Shown here: piece by piece, positions 17,229 to 26,248 of the stretch
Numbering within the stretch: the stretch's first letter is position 1
Layout: every line of letters starts with the position of its first letter
NCBI RefSeq assembly: GCF_028209625.1
Contig: NZ_JAQLDU010000011.1
Location: forward strand, 31,797 to 95,796
DNA: 64,000 nt
Direction of reading: 5' to 3'
Source of the DNA: Collinsella aerofaciens
Lineage (GTDB): Bacteria; Actinomycetota; Coriobacteriia; Coriobacteriales; Coriobacteriaceae
Translations under genes and position numbers: made by a program
Notes under the pieces: model-generated
What the model was told of the DNA's origin: nothing
Seen by the model: the letters and a program-made list of their open reading frames with translations, nothing else
Database searches by the model: none

Positions 17229-17938
17229 TCATCACCTTCTTTGGCGCTCGGCTCAGCGGCGGTCGAGGAAGCCACGTCAGTATCAACCGCAGCGGAAACA
17301 TCCTGAGCCTTAGCCGCCTCCGGCGCCGGACCAACCTGAATATCCCCGCGTGCCCAATCGCCATCGAGCGCACGCGCCACCCAGTGATAGATGGGGATTG
17401 TAAAGAAGATCAGCGCGGCAAAGGAGCCACCAAACAGGAACATCAGCAAAAAGAACAGCAGCCAGCACACGGCCCAATACGGAAACGACTGGAACGGACC
17501 TTTCACCGGAGTCGAGCCAGCTGCGCCGCCACTCGTCACCTGCGCCGTAGCGGCATTGGCGGCCTGCGCGCTCCAGCTTGCCGCTTGCGCCGCCTTGGCG
17601 GCGGCATCACTCGCCTGTGTTGCCGCCTCGGTAGCACGTGCCGCTGCCTCATGGGTACGGGCGCGCTCCGCTGCCTCGGCCTCGCGCTGACGGGCGCGGT
17701 CCTCGTTCTCAAACTCGATATCGTCCTCGATCTCATCGCTCGGATTAAGGAGCTCATCCAAACTCACGCCATAGAGTTTTGCGAGCGAGATCAGGTTCTC
17801 GGTATCGGGCGAGCTCTCCGCACGCTCCCATTTACTGACCGCCTGGCGCGACAGCCCCAGCTTTCGCGCCAGCCCTTCTTGGCTAAAACCCTTGCTGCGA
17901 CGAAGGTCGGCGAGCCGCTGCGCAGTTTCTACATTCAT
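17225..17938 (-). CDS. XRE-family regulator with coiled-coil and membrane segments
   Basis: 237 aa. Residues 5-64 are a Cro/CI-type HTH (FSQEGLARKLGLSRQAVSKW). An acidic stretch and a long Ala-rich coiled coil follow (about 80-140), then two hydrophobic segments around residues 150-190, so the DNA-binding domain is probably tethered to the membrane. The ATG at 17938 follows AGGAGGAACC; longer upstream extension lacks a ribosome binding site. It is the first gene of a two-gene operon with the DUF4097 protein, suggesting an envelope-responsive regulator. Confidence 0.8.
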   Translation of the reverse strand: MNVETAQRLADLRRSKGFSQEGLARKLGLSRQAVSKWERAESSPDTENLISLAKLYGVSLDELLNPSDEIEDDIEFENEDRARQREAEAAERARTHEAAARATEAATQASDAAAKAAQAASWSAQAANAATAQVTSGGAAGSTPVKGPFQSFPYWAVCWLLFFLLMFLFGGSFAALIFFTIPIYHWVARALDGDWARGDIQVGPAPEAAKAQDVSAAVDTDVASSTAAEPSAKEGDE

Positions 17939-18205
17939 GGTTCCTCCTATGCGATGCCAGCCGTGCCGCCGGACCGTTTTTGTTCTTAAGGCGCCTTGCA
18001 CAGTTAAAAATCTATCCGCCACCGCCAAAAGCATGCCACCTATTCTAGTGAGATTTTTGACAACCGGCGGTTGCGGGCATATATGAGCTGCGGAAATGTG
18101 TCCAAACAAAGCAATGACCCGCAGCTCGGTTGTCCCCGTTGCGGCGTTAACGGTAGTATGGTCGTACTGTTTATTCCGCACCGCCAACGGAGGGAGTTCC
18201 GCGCC
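17939..18205. other. Divergent intergenic region with inverted repeat
   Basis: Promoter space between the XRE operon and the methyltransferase gene. GAGCTGCGG (from 18088) and CCGCAGCTC (ending near 18127) form a 9-bp inverted repeat about 20 nt apart. Nothing else recognised. Confidence 0.3.
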
Positions 18206-19078
18206 GTGAACCGCGATTTCGCCTCATCGCTCATTCAGCTCAACAATACGTTCTATCGCGAGCACTCCGCCTCCTTCTCCGATACGCGCCAGGCACCGTG
18301 GCCCGGCTGGGTACGCACCATGGACATAGCGCTCGAGCAGCTCGACGTCGCCACGATCGAGCATCCCGTCCGCGTCTTCGATCTTGCCTGCGGCAACATG
18401 CGATTCGAGAACTTTGCCGCCGGCGGCGCACTTTCCGCCAAGGGCGTCGACGGCGCAAACCCCTCGGCAGACGCCAGTTGCCCGTTTGAGTTCTATGGTG
18501 TTGACTCGTGTCAGGATTTGGCTATCGATGCGCACGGTCACGCCCTGCGCATTCCCAACCTGCACTTCCAGGAACTCGACGTACTCGATGCCCTCATGAA
18601 GCTCAACCCCGCCGAGACACCCGACGTGCTTTTCGACGCCCCGCTCGCCGACATCTCGGTCTGCTTTGGCTTTATGCACCACGTGCCGTCGTGCGAGTAC
18701 CGCGTACGCGTGCTCGACGCCCTGGTGCGCCAGACGCGCCCAGGCGGCATCATCGCCATCAGCTTTTGGGAGTTTATGAACGACGAGCGCATGGCGCGCA
18801 AGGCCGTTCGCGCCGAAGCCCGCGCCGAGCTCACCCCGCCGTTTGAAAGTTACGATTCCGCGCAGTTTGAAGCCGGCGACCACCTCATTGGCTGGCAAAA
18901 CGACCGCCACGCCTACCGCTATTGCCATCACTTTGACGATCAGCAGATCACCGACCTGGTGCGCGGCGTGCGCACATTCTACAAGAGCGGCGAGGTCCCC
19001 GTGCGCGAGCTTGAGCGCTTCCATGCCGACGGTCGCAGCGGCGAGCTCAACCGTTACGTGATTCTCAAGCGCCTGTAG
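18206..19078 (+). CDS. Class I SAM-dependent methyltransferase
   Basis: 290 aa from the GTG at 18206, which follows GGAGGGAG (18189-18196). SAM-binding motif I is VRVFDLACGNMRF (about residues 55-67), followed by an acidic motif II (EFYGVDS) and ICFGFMHHVPS-type motif IV region. The pattern is closest to Trm9/ALKBH8-like or UbiE-like methyltransferases with a C-terminal cap, but the substrate cannot be read. It precedes a tRNA methyltransferase gene, which hints at an RNA role; this is weak evidence. Confidence 0.75.
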   Translation: MNRDFASSLIQLNNTFYREHSASFSDTRQAPWPGWVRTMDIALEQLDVATIEHPVRVFDLACGNMRFENFAAGGALSAKGVDGANPSADASCPFEFYGVDSCQDLAIDAHGHALRIPNLHFQELDVLDALMKLNPAETPDVLFDAPLADISVCFGFMHHVPSCEYRVRVLDALVRQTRPGGIIAISFWEFMNDERMARKAVRAEARAELTPPFESYDSAQFEAGDHLIGWQNDRHAYRYCHHFDDQQITDLVRGVRTFYKSGEVPVRELERFHADGRSGELNRYVILKRL

Positions 19079-19196
19079 GCATCGGCGACTTGCCGCCGAG
19101 CCGCACCGCAACTTTCGGGCAAGCTATGCCCCACCCTTTTCAACCCATTGATGGAACGTGCTGCCATGCGTTCCATACTCATGATCAAGGAGCCTC

Positions 19197-20019
19197 ATGG
19201 GAGCCGTCCACGTTCGCACGCCTAAGAACTTTGTGCTCGAGGAGCGCCTGGAGCGCTACGCCGATGCGATTGAGACGAACCCCGAGGCCTATGCCGGAGA
19301 TTGGCGCGAGGCTTGCGCGCCAGTTGGCAGCAAGCCCTTCGAACACCTTCACCTGGATCTTGGCTGTGGCAAGGGAACGTACCTTGTAGAGCGCGCGGCC
19401 CACGAGCCAAACACCCTCTTTATCGGTATGGACCAGGAGCCCATCTGCATCGCCTATGCCGCACAGAAAATCTGCGGCACTCGTCCTGCCCCGAGGCGCC
19501 GCATCGCTGCCGCAGCTGTTTGCCGCAGGCGAGCTCGATGCCATTACCATTAACTTTCCCACGCCGCAGCCCAAGGCCAAGTACGCCAAAAAACGACTCG
19601 TCCATGTCGACCATCTGATGCTCTACCGCCCGCTCTTTTCAGCCGGCGCCACCGTCACACTGCGAACCGACAGTAAGCCATTGCGCGACTACGCCCTGGG
19701 GCAGTTTGCCGCGGCCGGCTACGACACGCTTTGGGTAAGCGACGACGTCCGCCGCGACCATCCCGAGCATCCCGAGACCGAGTACGAATGCCGCACGCGC
19801 GAGATGGGTGCCGTCGTCTATGGCATTTGCGCCACACCCGGCGCGCAGCCCAGCAATGAACAGCTCGCGGCGGGCCGCGCGCAGGAGCAAAGCCTTGCCT
19901 ACTACCTGCCCGAAAACCTCGATGAGCTCACCTATGTACCTCTGGGCATGGAAGAGGCCGTCGAGAACTTTAGAAACCGCGCCCGCAAAGGCAAGAAGCG
20001 CCTGCCGCAAGAGTCCTAG
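19197..20019 (+). pseudogene. trmB: tRNA (guanine-N7-)-methyltransferase gene, frameshifted
   Basis: Two overlapping frames together make one TrmB. Frame 1 (from ATG 19197, ribosome binding site AAGGAG) carries the N-terminus and SAM motif HLDLGCGKGTYLVERA and runs to IAYAAQKIC, then degenerates into Arg-rich sequence. The other frame, open to 20019, resumes at ALVLPRGAASLPQLF and contains TINFPTPQPKAKYAKKRL and the normal C-terminus. Comparison with other TrmB proteins suggests about 5-6 residues are missing at the switch near 19472-19480, consistent with a net deletion of about 17 nt. The downstream frame has no ribosome binding site of its own. Either a real loss of m7G46 formation or a sequencing/assembly error. 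Confidence 0.8.
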
Positions 20020-20086
20020 GGGCTTCTGATGGTCGCGGCGTCGGCAAACAAGCGCAAATTGGCGCCAGCGAACGGCCCTCAAACCT

Positions 20087-20205
20087 AAGTGAGTAGACTT
20101 TTTTGCAATAGCCAGGCACAGCCCGCATAGCGAAACATAAAACCGCAGGTAGAACCCTTGCGCAAAAGTCATGTGCTCGCAATATCGCAAAAAGTCTACT
20201 CACTT
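20087..20205. repeat. 119-bp palindromic element, copy A
   Basis: Begins AAGTGAGTAGACTTTTT and ends with its exact reverse complement (17-bp terminal inverted repeats). Internal conserved core CCGCAGGTAGA. Same length and orientation as copies at 29809-29927 and 31229-31347. Lies 67 bases after the trmB stop. Confidence 0.9.
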
Positions 20206-20328
20206 GGCTAGCGACTACACTAAACGGCTGGGCAGAACGCCCATTTCCTGCATTTTCTTGCCTGCGAACGCATCGATGCGACGCTACGCCATAATAGTTG
20301 GCGGACAATCGCGAGAGAAAGCAAACAC

Positions 20329-23010
20329 ATGGCACAGACCACGACAGATATCGCCGCCAGCACCGTCCCCGGTGCCGGAGCCGCCAGTTCATTCTCGGGC
20401 GGCACGGGAACCGAAGCCGAATTCGGCTCACTCGGTGCGCTCTCCCCCACCTGGTGGAAGCCCGAGGACGGCAGCGAGCCCGAACCGTGGCTCACGCCCG
20501 ACCAGGCCTTCGAGCGCTTCTTTGAATGGACGAGCGATCGCGGTATTGAGCTGTGGGACCACCAGGAAGAGGCCCTCATGGATCTAGCCGCCGGCGATCA
20601 CGTCATTCTGGGCACGCCGACCGGATCGGGCAAGTCGCTTGTCGCGCTGGGCATGCTCTTTATGGGCATGGCACAGGGCAAACGCTGCTATTACACGGCC
20701 CCCATCAAGGCTCTGGTCAGCGAGAAGTTTTTCGACCTTGTGCAGGTGCTCGGCCGCGATAACGTCGGTATGATCACCGGCGACACGCATATCAACACCA
20801 AGGCGCCCGTCATCTGCTGTACGGCAGAAATCCTCGCCAACGACGCACTACGCGAGGGCGAAGATGCCGATGTTGGCTGCGTCGCCATGGACGAGTTCCA
20901 CTACTTTGCCGACCCCGATCGCGGTTGGGCCTGGCAGGTGCCGCTGCTCACCCTGCCTCACACGCAATTCATGCTCATGAGCGCCACGCTCGGCGATGTC
21001 ACTGCCATCGCCGCCTCACTCGAGGAGCACACCGGCGCTGCTTGCGACTTGGTCGTCGACGCCCCGCGTCCTGTTCCGCTGAGTTACGACTATGTGACGA
21101 CCTCCCTCGAGGGCACGGTCGAGCTCGCCATGCGCCGCGACGAGGCCCCACTCTATATCGTGCACTTTAGCCAGGATGCCGCACTTGCGACGGCACAGTC
21201 GCTCGCCAATTTTGGCATTGCCAACAAGGAGCAGCGCGAGGCCATCAAGGAGGCGGCCAAGGGCACGAGCTTCTCGACGGCCTTCGGCAAAATCCTCAAG
21301 CGCTTGCTCGGATGCGGCGTCGGCGTGCACCATGCTGGCATGTTGCCGCGCTACCGCCTGCTGGTCGAGCGCTTGGCGCAGCAGGGCCTGCTACCCGTCA
21401 TCTGCGGCACCGATACGCTCGGCGTCGGTATCAACGTGCCCATCCACACCGTGGTGCTCACCGCGCTCACCAAGTTCGATGGCTATAAGATGCGTCGTCT
21501 GCGCGCCCGCGAGTTCCATCAGATTGCCGGTCGTGCCGGCCGCTCGGGCTTCGATACCGAGGGCATGGTCATCGCCGAGGCACCCGAGCACGAGATCGAG
21601 AATGCCAAGCTTATGGCCAAGGCGGGCGACGACCCCAAAAAGCTCCGCAAGATTAAAAAGAAGAAGGCCCCCGAGGGCTTTGTCACCTGGAACAAGCAGA
21701 CGTTCGAGCGCCTGATCGAGACGCAGCCCGAGACACTCAAGCCGCGCCTGCGCATCACGCACTCCATGGTGATTAGCGTGGTCGAGCAGGGTGGCGATGC
21801 CCGAGCCCGCGTACACGACCTCATCGAGACGAGCCTGCAGACCCCCGAGGAAAAGGCTAAGCTCGAGGTTCGTGCCGACGAGATCTTCGCCACGCTCATC
21901 GATTCCGGCGTCGTCGTTCGCACCGAGGTGCCACTCACGCCCGACGCCCCGACTGACGCCGCACCAGACATCGACTATGCACTGACGGTCGACCTGCCCG
22001 AGGACTTTGCGCTCGACCAGCCGCTCTCGCCGTTTTTGCTTGCCGCGCTGGAGCTACTCGACCCCGAGAGTGAGACCTATACCATGGATCTCATCTCGAT
22101 GGTCGAGGCTACGCTCGAGGATCCCAAGCAGGTATTGCGCGCACAGGAGCGCGCCGCGCGCGACCGCGCGATGGCCGAAATGAAGGCCGACGGCATCGAG
22201 TATGAGGAGCGCCTGGAGCGTATTCAGGACGTCACGTACGAAAAGCCGCTTGAGGATTTGCTCGACGCCGCCTTTGACAAGTACTGCCAGGAAGTACCTT
22301 GGGCCAACGACTACCAGCTCTCGCCCAAGAGCGTCCTGCGCGACATGCTGGAGAGCGCGAGCGACTTTAAGGGCTATATCCAAAAGCTCGGCATCGCCCG
22401 CTCCGAGGGCATTCTGCTGCGCTACCTAGCCGAGGCCTACCGTTCGCTCGACCGCACCGTGCCCATCGAGAAGCGCGACGAGCGTCTGCGCGACATTATC
22501 TCGTGGCTCGGCTTTGTGGTGCGCTCGGTGGACTCGAGCCTGGTGGACGAGTGGGAGAACGCCGGCAACCCGGCAGCCCTCGATGCTGCGCCGCCGCAGG
22601 GCATCGACGAGGTCGTGGCGGACCGCCGCGGCTGCACGCTGTTGGTGCGCAACGCGCTCTTCCGCCGCGTGACCCTTGCCGCCCGCGAGCACGTTCGCGA
22701 CCTGGGCGAGCTCGACGACGACTGGGGCATGAGCGAGATCCGCTGGCAAAAAGCACTCGACGCTTACCACGAGCAGCACGAGGAAATCCTCACCGACGGA
22801 GATGCCCGCAGCGCCGCGATGTTTTCCATCGACGAGTCCGACGAGAAGACCGCGCACGTATGGCACGTGCACCAGATCTTTGCTGACGAGGATGGCGACC
22901 ACGATTTTGGCATCATGGGCGATGTCGATCTGGACGCCACGCAAGACGGCGGCGAGGTAATCTTCAAGAACTACCGTGTCGGCTTTATCGAGGACCTGCT
23001 CGAGGACTAG
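20329..23010 (+). CDS. Ski2-like DEAD/DEAH helicase with DUF3516 C-terminus
   Basis: 893 aa. Motif I is GTPTGSGKS (residues 95-103), motif II DEFH, SAT in motif III, and QIAGRAGRSG as motif VI. The C-terminal third is the actinobacterial DUF3516 region. Probably an RNA helicase of the Ski2/HelY group. It stands alone; a weak purine-rich sequence (GAGAGAAAG) precedes the ATG at 20329. A 119-bp repeat lies in its upstream region and a strong terminator follows. Confidence 0.88.
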   Translation: MAQTTTDIAASTVPGAGAASSFSGGTGTEAEFGSLGALSPTWWKPEDGSEPEPWLTPDQAFERFFEWTSDRGIELWDHQEEALMDLAAGDHVILGTPTGSGKSLVALGMLFMGMAQGKRCYYTAPIKALVSEKFFDLVQVLGRDNVGMITGDTHINTKAPVICCTAEILANDALREGEDADVGCVAMDEFHYFADPDRGWAWQVPLLTLPHTQFMLMSATLGDVTAIAASLEEHTGAACDLVVDAPRPVPLSYDYVTTSLEGTVELAMRRDEAPLYIVHFSQDAALATAQSLANFGIANKEQREAIKEAAKGTSFSTAFGKILKRLLGCGVGVHHAGMLPRYRLLVERLAQQGLLPVICGTDTLGVGINVPIHTVVLTALTKFDGYKMRRLRAREFHQIAGRAGRSGFDTEGMVIAEAPEHEIENAKLMAKAGDDPKKLRKIKKKKAPEGFVTWNKQTFERLIETQPETLKPRLRITHSMVISVVEQGGDARARVHDLIETSLQTPEEKAKLEVRADEIFATLIDSGVVVRTEVPLTPDAPTDAAPDIDYALTVDLPEDFALDQPLSPFLLAALELLDPESETYTMDLISMVEATLEDPKQVLRAQERAARDRAMAEMKADGIEYEERLERIQDVTYEKPLEDLLDAAFDKYCQEVPWANDYQLSPKSVLRDMLESASDFKGYIQKLGIARSEGILLRYLAEAYRSLDRTVPIEKRDERLRDIISWLGFVVRSVDSSLVDEWENAGNPAALDAAPPQGIDEVVADRRGCTLLVRNALFRRVTLAAREHVRDLGELDDDWGMSEIRWQKALDAYHEQHEEILTDGDARSAAMFSIDESDEKTAHVWHVHQIFADEDGDHDFGIMGDVDLDATQDGGEVIFKNYRVGFIEDLLED

Positions 23011-23032
23011 CCGGGCGCAATGGGACGAAACA

Positions 23033-23074
23033 AAGCGGGGTCGCTGGCAACATCGCCAGCGGCCCCGCTTTTTG
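23033..23074. terminator. Bidirectional terminator
   Basis: AAGCGGGGTCGCTGGC pairs with GCCAGCGGCCCCGCTT, followed by TTT; the A-run on the left makes it usable for the convergent minus-strand DUF2130 gene as well. Confidence 0.85.
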
Positions 23075-23090
23075 CGCGATACGCTATCCC

Positions 23091-24848
23091 CTACTCGGCA
23101 TCCTCGACCTCATACGAATCCGCCTCGGCTGGCTCATCGTTCGTCTCTGTCGCGGCCCCGCGCGCCTCGTCAAACGCTGCTTTCATGGTCTTGTTGCCCC
23201 ACGTGAGCTTGCGAATGGTAAGATCGTCGGCTTTCTTGTTGGCAAGGCGCAGATTGTTCTCGGAGGACAGCAACGCCTCCTTGGTTTTCTGCAGATGGCT
23301 AATCGTCTTGTCGATCTCATCGATTGCCGTTTGGAACTTGCGGCTCGCGATCTCGTAGTTGCGGCCGAAATCGTTCTTGAACTTCTCCATCTTGGCTTCG
23401 AAGTTCGTGACATCGATATTCTGCTGCTTGTACTCCGCCAGCTCCTGCTTATAGCGAAGCGAACCCATGGCGGCATTGCGTAGCAGCGTAATGATGGGAA
23501 TGAAGAACTGCGGGCGGATCACATACATCTTCTCGTAGCGATAGCTCACGTCCACGATTCCCGCGTTGTAAAGCTCGCTCTCGGGCTCGAGCAGCGTGCA
23601 GAGCACCGCGTACTCACAGCCTTTCTGGCGACGATCGTGATCGAGTTTCTTAAAGAAGTCCTCGTTTTTATGCTTGGTCGCGGTCTCGTCGTTCTCGTTT
23701 TTCATCTCGAACATAATCGAAATGACCTCGTTGCCGCTCGCGTCGCGCTCACGGAAAATGAAGTCTCCCTTGGTGCCCTCGGATGCATCGTTATCTTTCT
23801 CGAAGTACGCATTGGGAAACGCCGTCATGCGCAGACGGTTAAACTCGGTCTCGCAGTGCTGCTCGAGCGACTCGCCCACCATCTTGGTGGACAGGCGAAC
23901 CTTCATGTCCTTAAGGCGCTCAATCTCTTCATCCTTGTAGCGAATCAGGTCATCGCTCGCGCGCTTGGCCTGCGCAAGCTCGAGCTCGTGTGCCGCCTTG
24001 GCTTGCTCCTCGCGAGAATCGCGCACCGCCAGCTCGCTCGTCAGTTTGGCACGTGCCTCATCGCGCTCTCGCTCCGCCGCGGCGACCGCCTCTGACAGGT
24101 TCATTTTTGCCATCAGTTCCTGCTCGCGCAGCTGGGCACGCAGGCCCTCGGCCTCTTGCTCGGACTGAGCCTTTGCGGCGGAAAACTTCTCTTGCACCTT
24201 CGCGCGATAGTCAGTAAGCGCGCGCTCGGCCTCGCTGCGAGCGGCATCGAGCTCACGCTGCGACTCTGCCGCGGCAGCGGCAAGCGCCATCTCCTGGGCC
24301 TTGTCCGCCGCGGCGATCCTGGCCTGCAGCTCGGCAATCTGAGCGTCGCGCGCGGACAGGTCGTTTTGAGCAGCATTGCGTGCCGCCGCCTCGGCAAGCC
24401 TGGCTTCATCATCTTTGCGCTCCAACTGCGCACGTAAATTGTCGATCTCGCGCTGAAGCTCGGCATTCTCCTTTTGAGCATCGGAACGAGCCTCAACCGC
24501 CGCGCGCTGACTTGCACTCTCGCGCTCTGCGGCAGCGCCTTCGAGCTTGGCGCGCAGCTCGGCAAGCTCAGCGTCGCGCTTGGCAACCTCTTGTGCCAGC
24601 TGCTGAGCTGCAGCGTTCTTCTGCTCGACAAGCTGAGCGTCGCGCTGAGACTCTGCCTTTTGCAAAGCAGCCGTCGAGCGCGAGCGCTCAAGCTCCAGTG
24701 CCTGCTCGCCCTCGCGCTGGACCGCCTTCACGCGCTCATCCAGGTCGCGCGAGAACTCGGCATCGCGCACCTGCTTGACGATATCCGCATAGCCGGACGC
24801 ATCGACCTTAAAAACTTCGCCACAATGCGGGCACTTGATCTCGTTCAT
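23091..24848 (-). CDS. DUF2130 coiled-coil protein
   Basis: 585 aa. The N-terminus has a zinc-ribbon-like [11 protein letters not shown], followed by about 300 residues of coiled coil rich in Ala, Glu, Arg and Gln, and a conserved C-terminal DUF2130 domain ([19 protein letters not shown], then [19 protein letters not shown]). Parts of the C-terminal domain resemble a restriction-endonuclease-like fold (EMKN as a D/ExK-type site), as has been suggested for this family; function is not established. ATG at 24848 after GGAGCTGC. Confidence 0.85.
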   Translation of the reverse strand: MNEIKCPHCGEVFKVDASGYADIVKQVRDAEFSRDLDERVKAVQREGEQALELERSRSTAALQKAESQRDAQLVEQKNAAAQQLAQEVAKRDAELAELRAKLEGAAAERESASQRAAVEARSDAQKENAELQREIDNLRAQLERKDDEARLAEAAARNAAQNDLSARDAQIAELQARIAAADKAQEMALAAAAAESQRELDAARSEAERALTDYRAKVQEKFSAAKAQSEQEAEGLRAQLREQELMAKMNLSEAVAAAERERDEARAKLTSELAVRDSREEQAKAAHELELAQAKRASDDLIRYKDEEIERLKDMKVRLSTKMVGESLEQHCETEFNRLRMTAFPNAYFEKDNDASEGTKGDFIFRERDASGNEVISIMFEMKNENDETATKHKNEDFFKKLDHDRRQKGCEYAVLCTLLEPESELYNAGIVDVSYRYEKMYVIRPQFFIPIITLLRNAAMGSLRYKQELAEYKQQNIDVTNFEAKMEKFKNDFGRNYEIASRKFQTAIDEIDKTISHLQKTKEALLSSENNLRLANKKADDLTIRKLTWGNKTMKAAFDEARGAATETNDEPAEADSYEVEDAE

Positions 24849-24906
24849 AGCAGCTCCTCGATGGACGCAAATTTCAACCGCCTACACTCTACCGCGCCGC
24901 ACGGAC

Positions 24907-24940
24907 AAAAAAGACGCCGCCGCCATAATGGCAACGGCGC
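24907..24940 (-). terminator. Intrinsic terminator after the phosphoesterase gene
   Basis: Minus strand: CGCCGTTGCC, loop, GGCGGCGGCG, then TCTTTTTT. It shares bases with the larger inverted repeat at 24936-24988. Confidence 0.7.
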
Positions 24941-24988
24941 CAGAGCCACCACAAAGGTGCCTGTCCCCTTTGTGGTGGCTCTGGCGCC
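24936..24988. repeat. Long perfect inverted repeat (22-bp arms) with GTGCCTGTCC loop
   Basis: Arms 24936-24957 and 24967-24988 are exact reverse complements (start GGCGCCAGAGCC), loop TGCCTGTCC. The CTGTCCC/GGGACAG core is shared with the 50-bp repeats at 10856 and 54420, so it may belong to the same loose REP-like family. Lies directly after the phosphoesterase stop. Confidence 0.8.
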
Positions 24989-25534
24989 CTATAACCCAAA
25001 GAAGCTAAGAATCTGATCGCGGCTTACGGGCTTGTACTCGTTGGCATCGAGACCGACATCGTAGCGAAAGATAGGGCGTTCGCGATCGCGGTTGCGCACG
25101 TTGGTGCGGTCTCCCCTGCTGTGGATATGCCCGTGCAGCATGATGGCGCCACGCGCCTTGCCATTCCAGCTGAGCATGGGGTAATGGCTCAACACCAGGC
25201 GATGGCCCTTGGCATAGCCGGGAGCAATCTCCAGGTAATCGCGCACGTCTTCCCAAATCTGCGGTACGTCGGGATCTTCCCAGTCGCCGTCATGGTTACC
25301 ACGGATGAGCGTCACGTTCTGGCATTCGATACGCTCGCGCAGGCGCACCGCCTCCGCCAGGGGCAAACGATAGGTAAAGTCACCCAAAATATAGAGACGG
25401 TCGTCCGTCGCCACGCACTCATTGATGGCATCGATGACCTTGCGGTTCATCTCCTCGACCGAATCAAACGGCCGATCCATATCGTGCAAGATATTCGTAT
25501 CGCCCAGGTGCAGGTCGGCGGTAAACCACATCAT
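24989..25534 (-). CDS. Calcineurin-like metallophosphoesterase
   Basis: 181 aa. Metal ligands are visible: DLHLGD (D, H), GDFTY (D), GNHD (N, H), SHYP (H) and GHIHSRG (H-x-H). The family includes small phosphodiesterases acting on nucleotides or cyclic nucleotides. An ATG at 25549 exists, but AGGATACAG places the ribosome binding site about 9 nt before the ATG at 25534. Substrate unknown. Confidence 0.85.
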   Translation of the reverse strand: MMWFTADLHLGDTNILHDMDRPFDSVEEMNRKVIDAINECVATDDRLYILGDFTYRLPLAEAVRLRERIECQNVTLIRGNHDGDWEDPDVPQIWEDVRDYLEIAPGYAKGHRLVLSHYPMLSWNGKARGAIMLHGHIHSRGDRTNVRNRDRERPIFRYDVGLDANEYKPVSRDQILSFFGL

Positions 25535-25600
25535 CGTCTGTATCCTCATTTCGCAACGTGTCTAACACGTGCCTAGTATACAGACGCTTTGGCGCGTCGG

Positions 25601-25780
25601 TTAGCCAAAGAGCCCGACGAACGGACCTCGGCGGCGTTTGTCTTTCTTTTTCGACGCATCACCCTGGGCGTTCTTGTCCTGCCGCTTCTTCCGGTCCTGC
25701 TCCAACTCATCGTCATCGAGCAGCATATCCCACTCAAACGGATCGTCTGTCAGATCGAACAGGTCGTCGTCATCAACCAT
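25601..25780 (-). CDS. Small acidic/basic hypothetical protein
   Basis: 59 aa from the ATG at 25780, which follows GGAGGCGGTC. The first half is acidic (MVDDDDLFDLTDDPFEW), the second half strongly basic (KKRQDKN, then KKKDKRRR) and it ends GPFVGLFG. No family recognised. It lies 18 bases downstream of the HIRAN gene, so the two probably form an operon. Confidence 0.6.
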   Translation of the reverse strand: MVDDDDLFDLTDDPFEWDMLLDDDELEQDRKKRQDKNAQGDASKKKDKRRRGPFVGLFG

Positions 25781-25798
25781 GACCGCCTCCATTGCCGA

Positions 25799-26125
25799 CT
25801 AGCGGGCATCCACCACATAGAGTCCAACGCGCACCTGATGCCACGGGCTGCGCTCGGGAGCAACCTGCTGCACACGGGCTTCAAATACGTCCCCATGCCC
25901 GTAATACATCATCAAGGACAGCGGGCCAACCTCGTCTCCCGGAACATAGCCAAGCTTGGTCTTGCCATAATAGATCGCAACCGCCTCGGGGTCGTGAGGA
26001 TTATCACGTTCGGCACGCAGCGTCAGTTTATCGCCCGCTTTAAGATCGCCTAGGACCAAAGCGCCGTCGGCATATTGAAATCCTGCAATGTGAAATGACA
26101 GAAGAACACGTGAAGGCTCGTACAT
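25799..26125 (-). CDS. HIRAN domain protein
   Basis: 108 aa consisting almost entirely of a HIRAN domain: FHIAGFQYADG, GDKLTLRAERDNPHDPEAVAI and KLGYVPGDE are the family's conserved blocks. In larger proteins such as HLTF this domain binds 3' DNA ends; stand-alone bacterial versions are uncharacterised. Operon with the 59-aa charged protein downstream. Confidence 0.85.
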   Translation of the reverse strand: MYEPSRVLLSFHIAGFQYADGALVLGDLKAGDKLTLRAERDNPHDPEAVAIYYGKTKLGYVPGDEVGPLSLMMYYGHGDVFEARVQQVAPERSPWHQVRVGLYVVDAR

Positions 26126-26248
26126 AGCAACTCCCCTAACGGCCGGATAAACCGGCGTTTAACCTTACAGAGAAGTCTACGAACTCGCGCGGACACAAAT
26201 TCGCCCCACCCGTGCCTTTTCGACCGTTTGTCGCTACACCATCTGATT

